DNA from: Lewinellaceae bacterium
GTDB taxonomy: Bacteria > Bacteroidota > Bacteroidia > Chitinophagales > Saprospiraceae
Assembly (NCBI GenBank): GCA_020636435.1
Contig: JACJXX010000001.1
Coordinates: 496,001-560,000 of the forward strand
DNA length: 64,000 nt
Reading direction: 5' to 3'
The position numbers and the translations under genes are program-made. Of this stretch, positions 37,594 through 46,007 are shown piece after piece. Every line of letters starts with the position of its first letter. The stretch's first letter is position 1. The notes beneath the pieces were generated by a model, which saw only the letters and a list, made by a program, of their open reading frames with translations, searched no databases and was not told the origin of the DNA.

Positions 37594-38246
37594 TAAGTTC
37601 TCAATAAACTCCGTTTGTATAAAATCCCGTAGGGCTACGGTTTACACATAAGTTTACGCCAGTTTTTCCAGTGGGCTGACAGCCGCCGGACTGTAGTGCT
37701 TTGCCCGGCGGCTCCTGGTCTCAATCCCGTAGGGATGATAGCCCCTTGCCAGGGCCGCCAGGCCCTGGATAGCTATGTGAAGCCAAGAGAGCTCTGTAAG
37801 AGCGACAGATTCGGGGCCCGGTGGGGCAATTTTCCCGGGTTCTCATCGCGCAAATCTGTCGTCCTTACAGGACTCTCTGGCTGCCTGGCTTTTAAACCAG
37901 GGCCTGTGGCCCTGGAATAGGGTTGAGTGGCAGTTTAGTCCTGCCCCAAAGGGGCCAGTATGTGGTAAGGACGACAGGTTTTTTCCCCATTTTTTGAGAA
38001 GTTACTCACCTTCGACATAAACGATTGCTTTAAACTTCGTGGCTACCAGTCTAGCGCTGGACAGTATTGATGGTCAATGGGTTGCCGAGGCCTGCGAATC
38101 CTTGAACTCCGAACAATTGACCTTCGAACTTGTCCAGCCTTAGACTGGCCGCCCCAAAGGGGAATTGGATTGTGATTCGATAAAAAAGTGGATTAGAGAT
38201 AGGATAATTAAATTATAGGGCCAAATGGCGGCTATGGATTTCTTCC
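37594..38246. other. gene-free gap with nested palindromes
   Basis: It contains two ATCCCGTAGGG motifs. A roughly 25-bp imperfect inverted repeat has arms at 37786-37812 (GAGAGCTCTGTAAGAGCGAC) and 37852-37879 (complement GTCGTCCTTACAGGACTCTC), and the MITE-like element at 38041-38150 lies here too. No coding sequence is supported. Confidence 0.6.
38041..38150. mobile_element. MITE-like palindromic element, copy 1
   Basis: The left end GGCTACCAGTCTAGCGCTGG and the right end CCAGCCTTAGACTGGCC are imperfect inverted repeats. An inner pair GGTCAAT/ATTGACC strengthens the fold. The same type of ends bounds 55575-55697. No coding capacity. Confidence 0.6.
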
Positions 38247-38254
38247 TACCTTTG
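38247..38254 (+). promoter_or_regulatory. -7 box candidate before the CARF nuclease gene
   Basis: TACCTTTG fits TAnnTTTG but ends only four bases before the ATG, which would make a leaderless or nearly leaderless transcript. No matching upstream TTG box is evident. Confidence 0.35.
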
Positions 38255-38258
38255 CCTC

Positions 38259-39428
38259 ATGCCCAACGTCCTCATCAGCCTGGTCGGCGACCAAACGGTG
38301 CCCAACGTATTCCTCATCCGGGATGCTGCCTTTCGGCACATCAACCGGCACATTTTCGTGACTACTCCGTTGATGGAGGAACGGCGGCGGCTGGCCCACA
38401 TCATTGCCGCTACCGGCATTTCTGAAGGGCAATACCGCGCCATTGCGGTGGAGGCCGATAACTTGACACATATCCAGCATCAATTGGAGCGGTTGCAGTT
38501 GCCCCGCGACGGCAACCACTACTACGTCAACCTGACCAGCGGCACCAAGCTCATGTCTATCGCCCTTTACGATTTCTTCACCCGGGAGGGCTATCAGGAT
38601 TGCAGCAGCATCTTCTACGTGCCCATCGGCAAGAATGCTTACCTTCAGGTGTACCCCGAGGGCCAGCGCCGGGAAGAAGCCATCTCTTACCGCATCTCCC
38701 TGGAGGAGTACCTGGCCAGCTACGGCATCGAGGCGTTGGAACAAAAGGGAACGCAACAGTTGTACCTACCGCCGGCTTACACGGCCTCTGCCTTCCCCCA
38801 CTTCCTGAAAGCAATGGATACCGGAAAGGCTTTCGCCAACAGGATGAAAGGCCTGCGGGACCGGTACCGGCAGGCCAGCCAGAAGGCGGAGCTGCAGATC
38901 CGGGTAGAACCGGAGATGCAATCCTTCCTGGGCCAGATCGGGTTCCCGCTTTCCAGAGAGGGGGCGCTGGAAAAAGCCGCCGTAGCATACCTCATTGGCG
39001 GCTGGCTGGAAGAATGGCTTTATATGCAGGTAAAGGAAGGGCTGGGGCTGCCGGACGCCGCCATCCGGTTCGGGGTAAAAGTGGCCCGCCCCAATGCCAG
39101 CGGCGAGCGGGTGCCCAACGAATGCGACCTCCTGTTTATCCTCAACAATACCCTTTACATCGCAGAATGCAAAACGGGCCTGGGCCGCAGCCCCAAGCCC
39201 CTGTTCGAGGAAGCCGTCTACAAACTGACCGCCCTGCGCAATGAGTTCGGCCAGCGGGTGCAGGCCCTGTTTTTCACCCTGACAGACCTGCGCGACACCA
39301 AAGGCCGCCTCCGGAAACCCTACCTCGACCGAGCCGGCATGCACCGCATCCGCCTGTTTGACCGGCAGGGCATTGGCGAAGGCCTGGAGGGGTACCTCCG
39401 GGAGGAGGGCGAGCGTTCCTGGTTTTAA
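38259..39428 (+). CDS. Card1/Can2-like CARF nuclease (DUF1887 family)
   Basis: A 389-residue CRISPR ancillary effector. The N-terminal CARF domain starts with PNVLISLVGDQTVPN and carries the ligand-loop motif NLTSGTKLMSIALYDFF. The C-terminal PD-(D/E)xK nuclease has NECDLLF (Asp290) and YIAECKTG (Glu303, Lys305). In studied relatives, cyclic tetra-adenylate made by Cas10 binds the CARF dimer and switches on metal-dependent single-strand nuclease activity, leading to dormancy. The intact GGDD Cas10 encoded 3 kb downstream fits that role. Length is close to known members. Which cyclic oligoadenylate is sensed is inferred from family, not read. Confidence 0.85.
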   Translation: MPNVLISLVGDQTVPNVFLIRDAAFRHINRHIFVTTPLMEERRRLAHIIAATGISEGQYRAIAVEADNLTHIQHQLERLQLPRDGNHYYVNLTSGTKLMSIALYDFFTREGYQDCSSIFYVPIGKNAYLQVYPEGQRREEAISYRISLEEYLASYGIEALEQKGTQQLYLPPAYTASAFPHFLKAMDTGKAFANRMKGLRDRYRQASQKAELQIRVEPEMQSFLGQIGFPLSREGALEKAAVAYLIGGWLEEWLYMQVKEGLGLPDAAIRFGVKVARPNASGERVPNECDLLFILNNTLYIAECKTGLGRSPKPLFEEAVYKLTALRNEFGQRVQALFFTLTDLRDTKGRLRKPYLDRAGMHRIRLFDRQGIGEGLEGYLREEGERSWF

Positions 39429-39450
39429 TGGCGCCTTCATTGTAAAGTCA

Positions 39451-39515
39451 AGAGACAACTCCAAGTTGTCACTTGACGTGTGCCCTGTGAGGTGACAACT
39501 TCGAGTTGTCTGCTC
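39451..39515. repeat. paired short palindromes after the CARF nuclease gene
   Basis: GACAACTCCAAGTTGTC and GACAACTTCGAGTTGTC are two near-identical 17-base palindromes about 30 bases apart. They could act as a transcript-end structure; no T-run follows. Confidence 0.6.
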
Positions 39516-39682
39516 ACTTAAATTGCCCCCGTTTGGCCGCCTCAGCATTGCCGGCGAGTTGGAGAACTACCTCCAGAAGACAGGAGGTTCAGAGTTCGAA
39601 ACGAAAAGCGAACGGAAAATCCCAGGCCCCGCCGTTCGCAGGGGGGGGGCGCCGGATTCCGAATCCCAGCCGCCACACTATG

Positions 39683-40258
39683 CTACGCCGCCTGCACCAC
39701 CTCCCGGGCCTCCCGCACCATCCGGGAGAAGCGGTTACGCACTGTACCGGGCGCCAGCGGCAGCAATTCGGCGATCTCATAATGGTTATAGCCCTGGGTC
39801 CGCAGGTCGAGGATGCGCTGCGACAGGCCTTCCAGCCCAAAGTACCAATGTAAGAGGTGGATTTCCGGCAGTTCTTCAAAGAGGCTGGCGGCGCTGAGGT
39901 GGACGGCCGGCGATTCGTCCCGCGGTTCGGCTGCCGCGCTGAGCTCTCCCCAGGCGTGGCGGCGCATCTTTTTCTGAACATCGGAATAACAATACCGGAC
40001 GATGCCCAGCGCATAAGCATCCAGGTTGCGGTGCTCGTAGCTCCCGCTGCGGACCTTCTCCAGCAAAGTCATAAAAGCCAGGCTGAAACAGTCCTCCATC
40101 GCCACATAGGCGGAACTGCCACGGGGACGGCCGGCGCAGAAAATACCGAAAGCCCGCTCCCGCAGGTAATAGTAGTACGCATCGACGATGCTGCGGTCGT
40201 TGCGGCGAAGGCCCTCCAGGGCCGCTTCCGGAGAAAAAGCAAAGTGTGGTCGGTTCAT
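39683..40258 (-). CDS. sigma-70 family (ECF-like) RNA polymerase sigma factor
   Basis: A 191-residue sigma factor. Region 2 covers about 20-100 (IVDAYYYYLRERAFGIFC, then AMEDCFSLAFMTLLEKVRSG). Region 4 covers about 125-188 with helix-turn-helix YNHYEIAELLPLAPGTVRNRFSRM. No anti-sigma gene adjoins. It is transcribed toward the CARF nuclease and away from the cas6/csm operon, filling the gap between them. Whether it controls CRISPR expression is unknown; its placement invites the question, but sigma genes of this size are numerous in Bacteroidota. Confidence 0.82.
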   Translation of the reverse strand: MNRPHFAFSPEAALEGLRRNDRSIVDAYYYYLRERAFGIFCAGRPRGSSAYVAMEDCFSLAFMTLLEKVRSGSYEHRNLDAYALGIVRYCYSDVQKKMRRHAWGELSAAAEPRDESPAVHLSAASLFEELPEIHLLHWYFGLEGLSQRILDLRTQGYNHYEIAELLPLAPGTVRNRFSRMVREAREVVQAA

Positions 40259-40736
40259 GCTGCAAAAATTTCCTGAAAATGAATGGCGGCGAGCCCGCAG
40301 GGGCTGCTCGCGTTTGCTGGTTTTCAGGTTGCAGCAAAAAGGATTACGCCTTGCTTCTGTCTACTAATGGAAAGGAAGGCAGTAAAGTGTCATTCCCAAA
40401 CCATGCTTTTTTTTAAAAAAACAGCCACTTTCGGCCGAATGCAAAAAAAACGAATCTCTCCAACAATATATTGGTTGCCGGGTTGATTTTTTTAGGCGCA
40501 TTGCCTATCTTGCGGACTGTCAACTATCCTATCGCCTGAGAACACTTTTGTTCTTTTGTCCATCGCTCTTAAATCTTTTTCCGTTTTAAAAAGGAATCCA
40601 GTTAAGCTTTTTTGTTGCCCTAAAAAGGGCGTGGGAGAGGTATGCCTGCCGGCAAGTTCTTTTTGTTGAAGTGACAGAAAGGGGCGGGGGAAGCCATTAG
40701 TTGGAGTGAAATGTAATTCCGAAAAGCTGTACGCCT
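40259..40736. other. intergenic region upstream of the cas6/csm operon
   Basis: A 478-base AT-rich gap between the divergent sigma-factor and cas6 genes. It contains the promoter candidate at 40483-40512 and several T-runs. No open frame here looks like a protein. Confidence 0.5.
40483..40512 (+). promoter_or_regulatory. promoter candidate for the cas6/csm operon
   Basis: TTG at 40483-40485 and TATCTTG at 40506-40512 are separated by 20 bases, matching the Bacteroidota -33/-7 layout with one mismatch in the -7 box. Transcription would begin near 40518, leaving a leader of about 220 bases. Confidence 0.45.
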
Positions 40737-41441
40737 ATGAAGCCAATCCGAATCCTCAGCGTCGCCTTCGACACCGAGATCGCCGCCCACGAAACGCCGG
40801 CCTTCCGCGGGGCGGTGATCGAAAAAGTAGGGCTGGAGCACGAGCTGTTCCACAACCACAACAACGACCCTTCGGCGAAGGTGGCTTACCACTACCGCTA
40901 CCCCCTGGTGCAGTACAAGCGGCAGCGCCGCAAGCCGTCCATCGTCTTCATCGACAAGGGCGTCGACCAGGCGCAGCATTTCTTCATGCAGCCCGACTGG
41001 AGCCTCCATTTCGCCGGGCGGCACTACAATGCTTCCATCTCGGACCTCAAAGTCAGGCAGTATCGCCTGGGCGTCACCGACGAGCCCCACTACTATACCC
41101 TCCGCCAATGGGCAGGCCTCAACCAGGAGAACTACGAGCGGTTCAGCCGCCTGGAAGGGCTGAGCGAACAGGCCGAGATGCTGGAACGCATCCTGGCCGG
41201 GCACATCCTGGGCTTCGCCAACGGGGTGGGGCACCGCTTCGAGCGGCGCTTCGACTTGTCGATCCTCCACATCCTGGGCCGCCGCTTCCGCCCCTTCGAG
41301 GGCTTCGGCCTGCTGACATTCGACCTGCGGTTTAAGGCCAATGTGCTGCTGCCGGGGTTCGTCGGGCTGGGGAGGGGGGTGAGCCAGGGGTTTGGGGTGG
41401 TGAGCCAGTGGAACCCGAAACAACAAAATGGGAAAAATTGA
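40737..41441 (+). CDS. cas6: Cas6b-type CRISPR RNA endonuclease, paralogue 2
   Basis: A 234-residue RAMP protein opening IRILSVAFDTEIAAHETPAF. VDQAQHFFMQPDW and GLNQENYERFSRLEGLSE match the Cas6b-type pattern, as do LERILAGHILGFANGVG and the terminal glycine-rich loop GLGRGVSQGFGVVSQW. It heads the csm operon, ending two bases before the Cas10 ATG, so it is the operon's own crRNA-processing enzyme. It shares layout but limited identity with the paralogue at 36020. The two may have diverged to match the two different repeats in this locus. Confidence 0.85.
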   Translation: MKPIRILSVAFDTEIAAHETPAFRGAVIEKVGLEHELFHNHNNDPSAKVAYHYRYPLVQYKRQRRKPSIVFIDKGVDQAQHFFMQPDWSLHFAGRHYNASISDLKVRQYRLGVTDEPHYYTLRQWAGLNQENYERFSRLEGLSEQAEMLERILAGHILGFANGVGHRFERRFDLSILHILGRRFRPFEGFGLLTFDLRFKANVLLPGFVGLGRGVSQGFGVVSQWNPKQQNGKN

Positions 41442-41443
41442 AA

Positions 41444-43705
41444 ATGATGACGGAAAAGCAGAACGATATTTACATCCAGGCCCTGCTGGATGGGCTGGCG
41501 CCCAAAAGCGATTCACTAGCTGAAGCCATTGCATTGTGTGGCTTTGATGCAGGTTCGGATAACAAATTTCAACACCTCTATTCCATTGTAGGAAGAGTGG
41601 GAGAAGAAGAAACCCGGATTAACCGCACCTTTCTGCCCCAGCTTCTGAGCCTCGGCCCGCAAAGCATTTTTGCTCAAGCGGAGCAGCAAGGAGATACGCA
41701 GCGCTGGAAAGAGGTAACCCTAAGCGAGTTAGGAAAGTTGAACGCTTCCATTCAAAACAGCTCCAGCTACCGGTATTCCCTTTACCATTTTCTGCATGCC
41801 TACGGAGCGCGCGTTGCCTACGGCAAGGCGGGGCAGGTACTCGACGCCAGTTGGTTCGATAGAAACAGGGTGCTGGCGGCAGTCGCATCCTGCCTGAGCC
41901 AAAATGGCGGAAAAGAGGAGTTCCTCATCCTCAAAGGCGCCATCAGCGGCATTCAAAAGTATATCTACCACAACATCAAGGCCGAACAGATCGGCGATGC
42001 AGTGAAAGCCTCCAAGAAGCTGCGCGGCCGGTCTTTTTTGGTCGCTTTCATCAACCAGGTCATTGCCGAGAGCCTGGTCGAGGAGCTGGGCCTGGAGCAA
42101 GCCAACATACTTTTCGTGGGCGGCGGCCATTTCACCTTGTTGTTGCCCAATAAAGATGAACTTACCGGGAAGCTAAACGCCCTGCTGAAAAAGATCAACC
42201 TGGGTTTGCTGGACGAGGTAGGCCCTCAACTCAGCCTGCTGACGGCCTGGGTGGCGTGCGAAGGAAATATCGGGCAAAATTTTGCGGAAAACTACAAGAA
42301 GGTCCACCGCAAACTAGAAGCCAGCAAACAACGCCGCTATCATGCTTATCTGACGGAAGTATTTGAGCATTTTGAAAAACTGGAGGATCTGCAGAATACC
42401 CGCCAGGAAAAGGAAGAGATTCGATTGGGGCAATTGGCACCCTACGCCAGGTATATTCTGGAAGTTGGCGGGAGCGAGGAGGCGCTGGAAAATTTAGCCA
42501 ACAAAGTGCCCAAGGCCAATAAACCGGCTATTGCTGCCCTGAGTTTCCTGGGCAAGCACTTCTATGTCGTCAAGGAAGAAGAGCTGGTTGAAAATGAAGA
42601 CGACCAGGAATTGAAAAATGAATTGCGCCAATTCTTAGAAACTCATAAAGAAGGCCTTGAGGCGTTGGATCACCTGAAAGTGATTGCCCTCAACAACCCC
42701 AATGTACTAGAAACCGTAAAGGCTTTTTCCGGCCTGGGGTTAGATATAGGTTACGGCTTTCGGTTTGTGGGCAATTACGCGCCAATCTATAAAGAGGCTT
42801 TTAAGTATGACTATCCTGCGGAAAACGGCAACGTTATGCTTTTTGAGGACCTGGCCAAGCTGGATAAAGACAAAGAGCCCACCTTGACCCACGACCAGCT
42901 CGGCGTCATGCGCCTCGACGTAGACGACCTGGGCGTCATCTTTGCCCATGGCCTGGGCAAAAAGGAAGAAAACACGATGGAGCGCCTCCTCAGCCTGAGC
43001 CGGGAATTCCAGCTCTTCTTTGGCGGATATTTCAATAAACTGGCGGAGCATCATCGCCTGTACGTCACCTACTCCGGCGGCGATGATGCTTTCGTGATCG
43101 GCTCCTGGCTCAACACCATTCATTTTGCGGATACACTGAATAAGGAATTCCAACAATTCACCTGTGGCAACTCGCAGGTCAGCTTCAGCGCCGGCATTTT
43201 CATCTGCAACCCGCACTATCCCATCCCCCGCCTGGCCAAAGATGGAGAAAAGGTAGAAAAAGCCGCTAAACAATACCCGGCGGAGGAGAAAAAGAAAGAA
43301 GACAAAGCCAAAAATGCCCTGCACCTTTTCCAGCATACCCTGCCCTGGGCAGACTTCCAGAAGATGACAGCCTTTGAAGAAAAGCTCAGCCAGGTGCTGC
43401 CCAAAGGAGAGTCGGCCGAAGGGCGCAAGATCCGCCGGTCGATGCTGCGCCGCTTCCTGCGGATCATTCAGTCCTCCCGGGGGCAAACCTTCGAGCGGTA
43501 TCGGGCCGTCGCCAGCCTGCACGGCCTGCTGGCCCGCCACGGCTACGGCCAGGGAGAAATGCAAAAAGCCGTCCTGGATGAAGCCGGCGAGCTGATCAAG
43601 GAACTCCTGCAAAAAGCCAGCAACGAACAGGAAGAAGGGCAAAAAGAATTTGATCATTACACCATACCATTGCATATAGCGCTTTATAAAACCAAAAGCA
43701 AATAG
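41444..43705 (+). CDS. cas10: Cas10/Csm1, cyclic-oligoadenylate synthase subunit of type III-A effector
   Basis: A 753-residue large subunit. The second palm domain holds YSGGDDAFVIGSW with GGDD at 545-548, the active site that makes cyclic oligoadenylates on target RNA binding. The first palm-like domain includes ILFVGGGHFTLLLPN. A small basic helical C-terminal region ends near the stop. The N-terminal 180 residues have no HD dyad (no HDxGK-like motif), so single-strand DNA cleavage by Cas10 itself is not expected. It starts at the first of two adjacent ATGs, two bases after cas6. Signalling to the CARF nuclease is the likely defence output. Confidence 0.92.
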   Translation: MMTEKQNDIYIQALLDGLAPKSDSLAEAIALCGFDAGSDNKFQHLYSIVGRVGEEETRINRTFLPQLLSLGPQSIFAQAEQQGDTQRWKEVTLSELGKLNASIQNSSSYRYSLYHFLHAYGARVAYGKAGQVLDASWFDRNRVLAAVASCLSQNGGKEEFLILKGAISGIQKYIYHNIKAEQIGDAVKASKKLRGRSFLVAFINQVIAESLVEELGLEQANILFVGGGHFTLLLPNKDELTGKLNALLKKINLGLLDEVGPQLSLLTAWVACEGNIGQNFAENYKKVHRKLEASKQRRYHAYLTEVFEHFEKLEDLQNTRQEKEEIRLGQLAPYARYILEVGGSEEALENLANKVPKANKPAIAALSFLGKHFYVVKEEELVENEDDQELKNELRQFLETHKEGLEALDHLKVIALNNPNVLETVKAFSGLGLDIGYGFRFVGNYAPIYKEAFKYDYPAENGNVMLFEDLAKLDKDKEPTLTHDQLGVMRLDVDDLGVIFAHGLGKKEENTMERLLSLSREFQLFFGGYFNKLAEHHRLYVTYSGGDDAFVIGSWLNTIHFADTLNKEFQQFTCGNSQVSFSAGIFICNPHYPIPRLAKDGEKVEKAAKQYPAEEKKKEDKAKNALHLFQHTLPWADFQKMTAFEEKLSQVLPKGESAEGRKIRRSMLRRFLRIIQSSRGQTFERYRAVASLHGLLARHGYGQGEMQKAVLDEAGELIKELLQKASNEQEEGQKEFDHYTIPLHIALYKTKSK

Positions 43706-43708
43706 CCT

Positions 43709-44125
43709 ATGAAACCGGAGGACCTCAATTTTGACACCATCCAGGCACAGGAACTCAACCAGTTGGCCAAAGACAGCGCAAGTACCTTTGTCCAGAAGGA
43801 CCGCCTGAAAACCCACCAGTTGCGCAATGTTTTTTCCGCCATTGAGAAAATGCGAACGCTGTACAAACAAGCCCAACGGGAACGGGATGAAGCGAAAAAG
43901 GCAAAGAAAATGGAAGATTTGAAAATGCAACTCATCTTTTTGAAACCCAAGATCGCCTATGCCGCCGGCCGGCAACGCAGCGTGCGCTACAACTTCTTTC
44001 CATTGGTAGAAGCCGCAGTAGATGCGGTAGACAACGCCAAAGACGAAGATGGCGCTTACCAGAAGTTTTTTGCCCTCATGGAAAGCGTTGTAGGCTATCA
44101 TAAGTTTTTTGAAGCCGGTAAATAA
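43709..44125 (+). CDS. csm2: Csm2, small subunit of type III-A effector
   Basis: A 138-residue all-helical protein. LKTHQLRNVFSAIEKMRTL and LKPKIAYAAGRQRS are the conserved Csm2 features (the LRKVFNEI-like and PKLAYAxGR-like motifs). In the complex several copies line the crRNA-target duplex. It starts three bases after cas10. Confidence 0.9.
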   Translation: MKPEDLNFDTIQAQELNQLAKDSASTFVQKDRLKTHQLRNVFSAIEKMRTLYKQAQRERDEAKKAKKMEDLKMQLIFLKPKIAYAAGRQRSVRYNFFPLVEAAVDAVDNAKDEDGAYQKFFALMESVVGYHKFFEAGK

Positions 44126-44163
44126 ATAAAACAAGAAGGTTCTAACAGAAATAAAGAAAAATC

Positions 44164-45018
44164 ATGGCAGAAATAACCATAGCACCAGAATTCAAAGCCA
44201 ACCTCATCCTCCGGGGCAAAATTGAGTGCCTGACCGGCCTGCACATTGGCGGCAGCAAGGAAAAAATGGAAATCGGCGGGGTCGACTCCATCGTCGTACG
44301 TTCGGCCAATACGGACTATCCCTACATTCCCGGCAGTTCGCTAAAGGGCAAAATGCGCCATTTGCTGGAATACATCACCGGAGCGGTAGCACACCCCGTA
44401 GATGGGCAACTTGGCCAGGTTTCCGTTACAGAAGACATCGTCCGGATGTTTGGCATCGGCGCCGATATTAAGCAGGCCGCCAATGACGAAAAGGAACTGA
44501 AAAAAATTAAAGACGACGCTTTTCGCGACAATGTGAAGCTGCTCAAAAACATCGGCCTGACCCGCCTCATCGTCCGCGATGCCCTGCCCGATGAAGAAAC
44601 CAAAGCAATGTGGGACAACCTGGGCTCCGACGCCAACTACACGGAGTATAAAGCAGAGAATACGATCGACCGCCTGACTTCGGCCGCCAACCCCCGCTTT
44701 ATCGAACGGGTGGTGGAAGGCTCCAAATTCAATTTTGAAATGGTGTATACCGCCTACGATTTGAACGGCGACACCGCTGCTGCCGTCAATAAAGACCTCA
44801 AACACATCCTGGCCGGCCTGCGCCTGCTGGAATCTTCCGCGATCGGCAAAAGCGGCAGCCGGGGATACGGCAAGATTGCCTTTTTGCTGGAAGAGCCCAT
44901 CTGGATAAGCGCGGAGGCTTACCTGGAGGGAAATGGGCAATGGAAAAATTCCAGGCAAGTGGATGCTGACCCAAAATTGAAGCTGGAAGATATTACTGAA
45001 ATCAAATTCCCCGGCTAA
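44164..45018 (+). CDS. csm3: Csm3, backbone RAMP and target-RNA nuclease
   Basis: A 284-residue RAMP. LRGKIECLTGLHIGGSKEK is the opening strand; GGVDSIVVRS holds the catalytic Asp that cleaves target RNA at six-base steps. PYIPGSSLKGKMRHLLEY and the glycine-rich GKSGSRGYGKIAF are characteristic. Several copies form the backbone of the complex. The 38-base gap before it is the largest in the csm part of the operon. Its TAA overlaps the next ATG by one base. Confidence 0.94.
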   Translation: MAEITIAPEFKANLILRGKIECLTGLHIGGSKEKMEIGGVDSIVVRSANTDYPYIPGSSLKGKMRHLLEYITGAVAHPVDGQLGQVSVTEDIVRMFGIGADIKQAANDEKELKKIKDDAFRDNVKLLKNIGLTRLIVRDALPDEETKAMWDNLGSDANYTEYKAENTIDRLTSAANPRFIERVVEGSKFNFEMVYTAYDLNGDTAAAVNKDLKHILAGLRLLESSAIGKSGSRGYGKIAFLLEEPIWISAEAYLEGNGQWKNSRQVDADPKLKLEDITEIKFPG

Positions 45019-46007
45019 TGCAACGCAAGATCATTTACTTAAAGCCGCATAGCAGCTTCAGGGCGGCTATGCGCTCGGACACCCTTTGGGGCGCTTGCTG
45101 CTGGGCTATGCGTTTGCTTTATGGAAAAGGCTATTTGGAAGCGTTCCTTGAAAGCTACCAAACACCGGACAGCAAAGTGAAGCCCTTTTACATCTCCTCC
45201 GCTTTCCCTTTTTTAGAAAAAAACAATCAACGGATTCCGTTTTTGCCGCCGCCGGTCCGGCCAGTCGAGTACTACAAGGAGAGCGCAGGCAAATCCTATG
45301 AAGAAGAGAAGCGGCAAATGCGGCGCTGGAAAACAGCGGGCGACAATCAGTGGATCAGTAAAGTGCAGTTTGAATATGCGTTCTGCGGCATTACCCCGGC
45401 CCCCAAGCAATTAGTTGGCCACCCGGCGATAGAAGTCCGCCCCATGACCCACAACACCATCGACCGTTTGGTGGGCAGCACCTTAACCGCCAATAACCGC
45501 GGGCAGCTCTTCCACACCGAAGAGCGCTACGTCCTGGAAAAAGAAAGAAAACAAAATGCCGGCTTGTACTTCCTGGCCGCCGGCAATACGGATTTGCTGG
45601 AAAGCGTGCTGCGCTTGCTGGAGCACCTGGGCATTGGCGGCGACCGCAGCATCGGCAAAGGGCGTTTTGACATGGAATGGGAGGACTTCGACATCCACGA
45701 ACCCAGCGACGCCAACGGGCTTATGGCTCTTTCCCTCTATCACCCGAATCCGGAGGAGCTGTCAAAACTGGAAAAGTCTCAGGACCCTGTCCTCAATTAT
45801 AAAACAATAGTCCGCCAGGGTTGGAAAGCGGCGCACAACAAAAAACCGGTGCTGTACTTGGAGGAAGGCTCGGTTATCCCTATCCTTTCGGATAAGCAAG
45901 TGTGGGGCAGGAATGCCTATGCCGGCGAGCACGAACAAGGGTACCCCATCACCCAGTACGGCCATGGATTTATGATAAAGGTAAAAATCCCTACCCATGA
46001 GAATTAG
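45018..46007 (+). CDS. csm4: Csm4, crRNA 5'-tag binding RAMP
   Basis: A 329-residue RAMP. IIYLKPHSSFRAAMRSDTLWGACCWAM is the family's opening, given here as the segment at residues 4-30. MTHNTIDRLVGSTLT and the glycine-rich GIGGDRSIGKGRFDM are typical. Csm4 holds the 5' tag of the crRNA next to Cas10, so it should recognise the ACTGCGAC tag shared by both arrays. It overlaps csm3 by one base and csm5 by eleven. Confidence 0.9.
   Translation: MQRKIIYLKPHSSFRAAMRSDTLWGACCWAMRLLYGKGYLEAFLESYQTPDSKVKPFYISSAFPFLEKNNQRIPFLPPPVRPVEYYKESAGKSYEEEKRQMRRWKTAGDNQWISKVQFEYAFCGITPAPKQLVGHPAIEVRPMTHNTIDRLVGSTLTANNRGQLFHTEERYVLEKERKQNAGLYFLAAGNTDLLESVLRLLEHLGIGGDRSIGKGRFDMEWEDFDIHEPSDANGLMALSLYHPNPEELSKLEKSQDPVLNYKTIVRQGWKAAHNKKPVLYLEEGSVIPILSDKQVWGRNAYAGEHEQGYPITQYGHGFMIKVKIPTHEN

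Noticed and set aside
42740..44134. 464-codon minus-strand frame opposite cas10 and csm2
   Set aside because: It is a shadow of strongly supported genes; the composition is Phe/Gln-rich and it has no domains.
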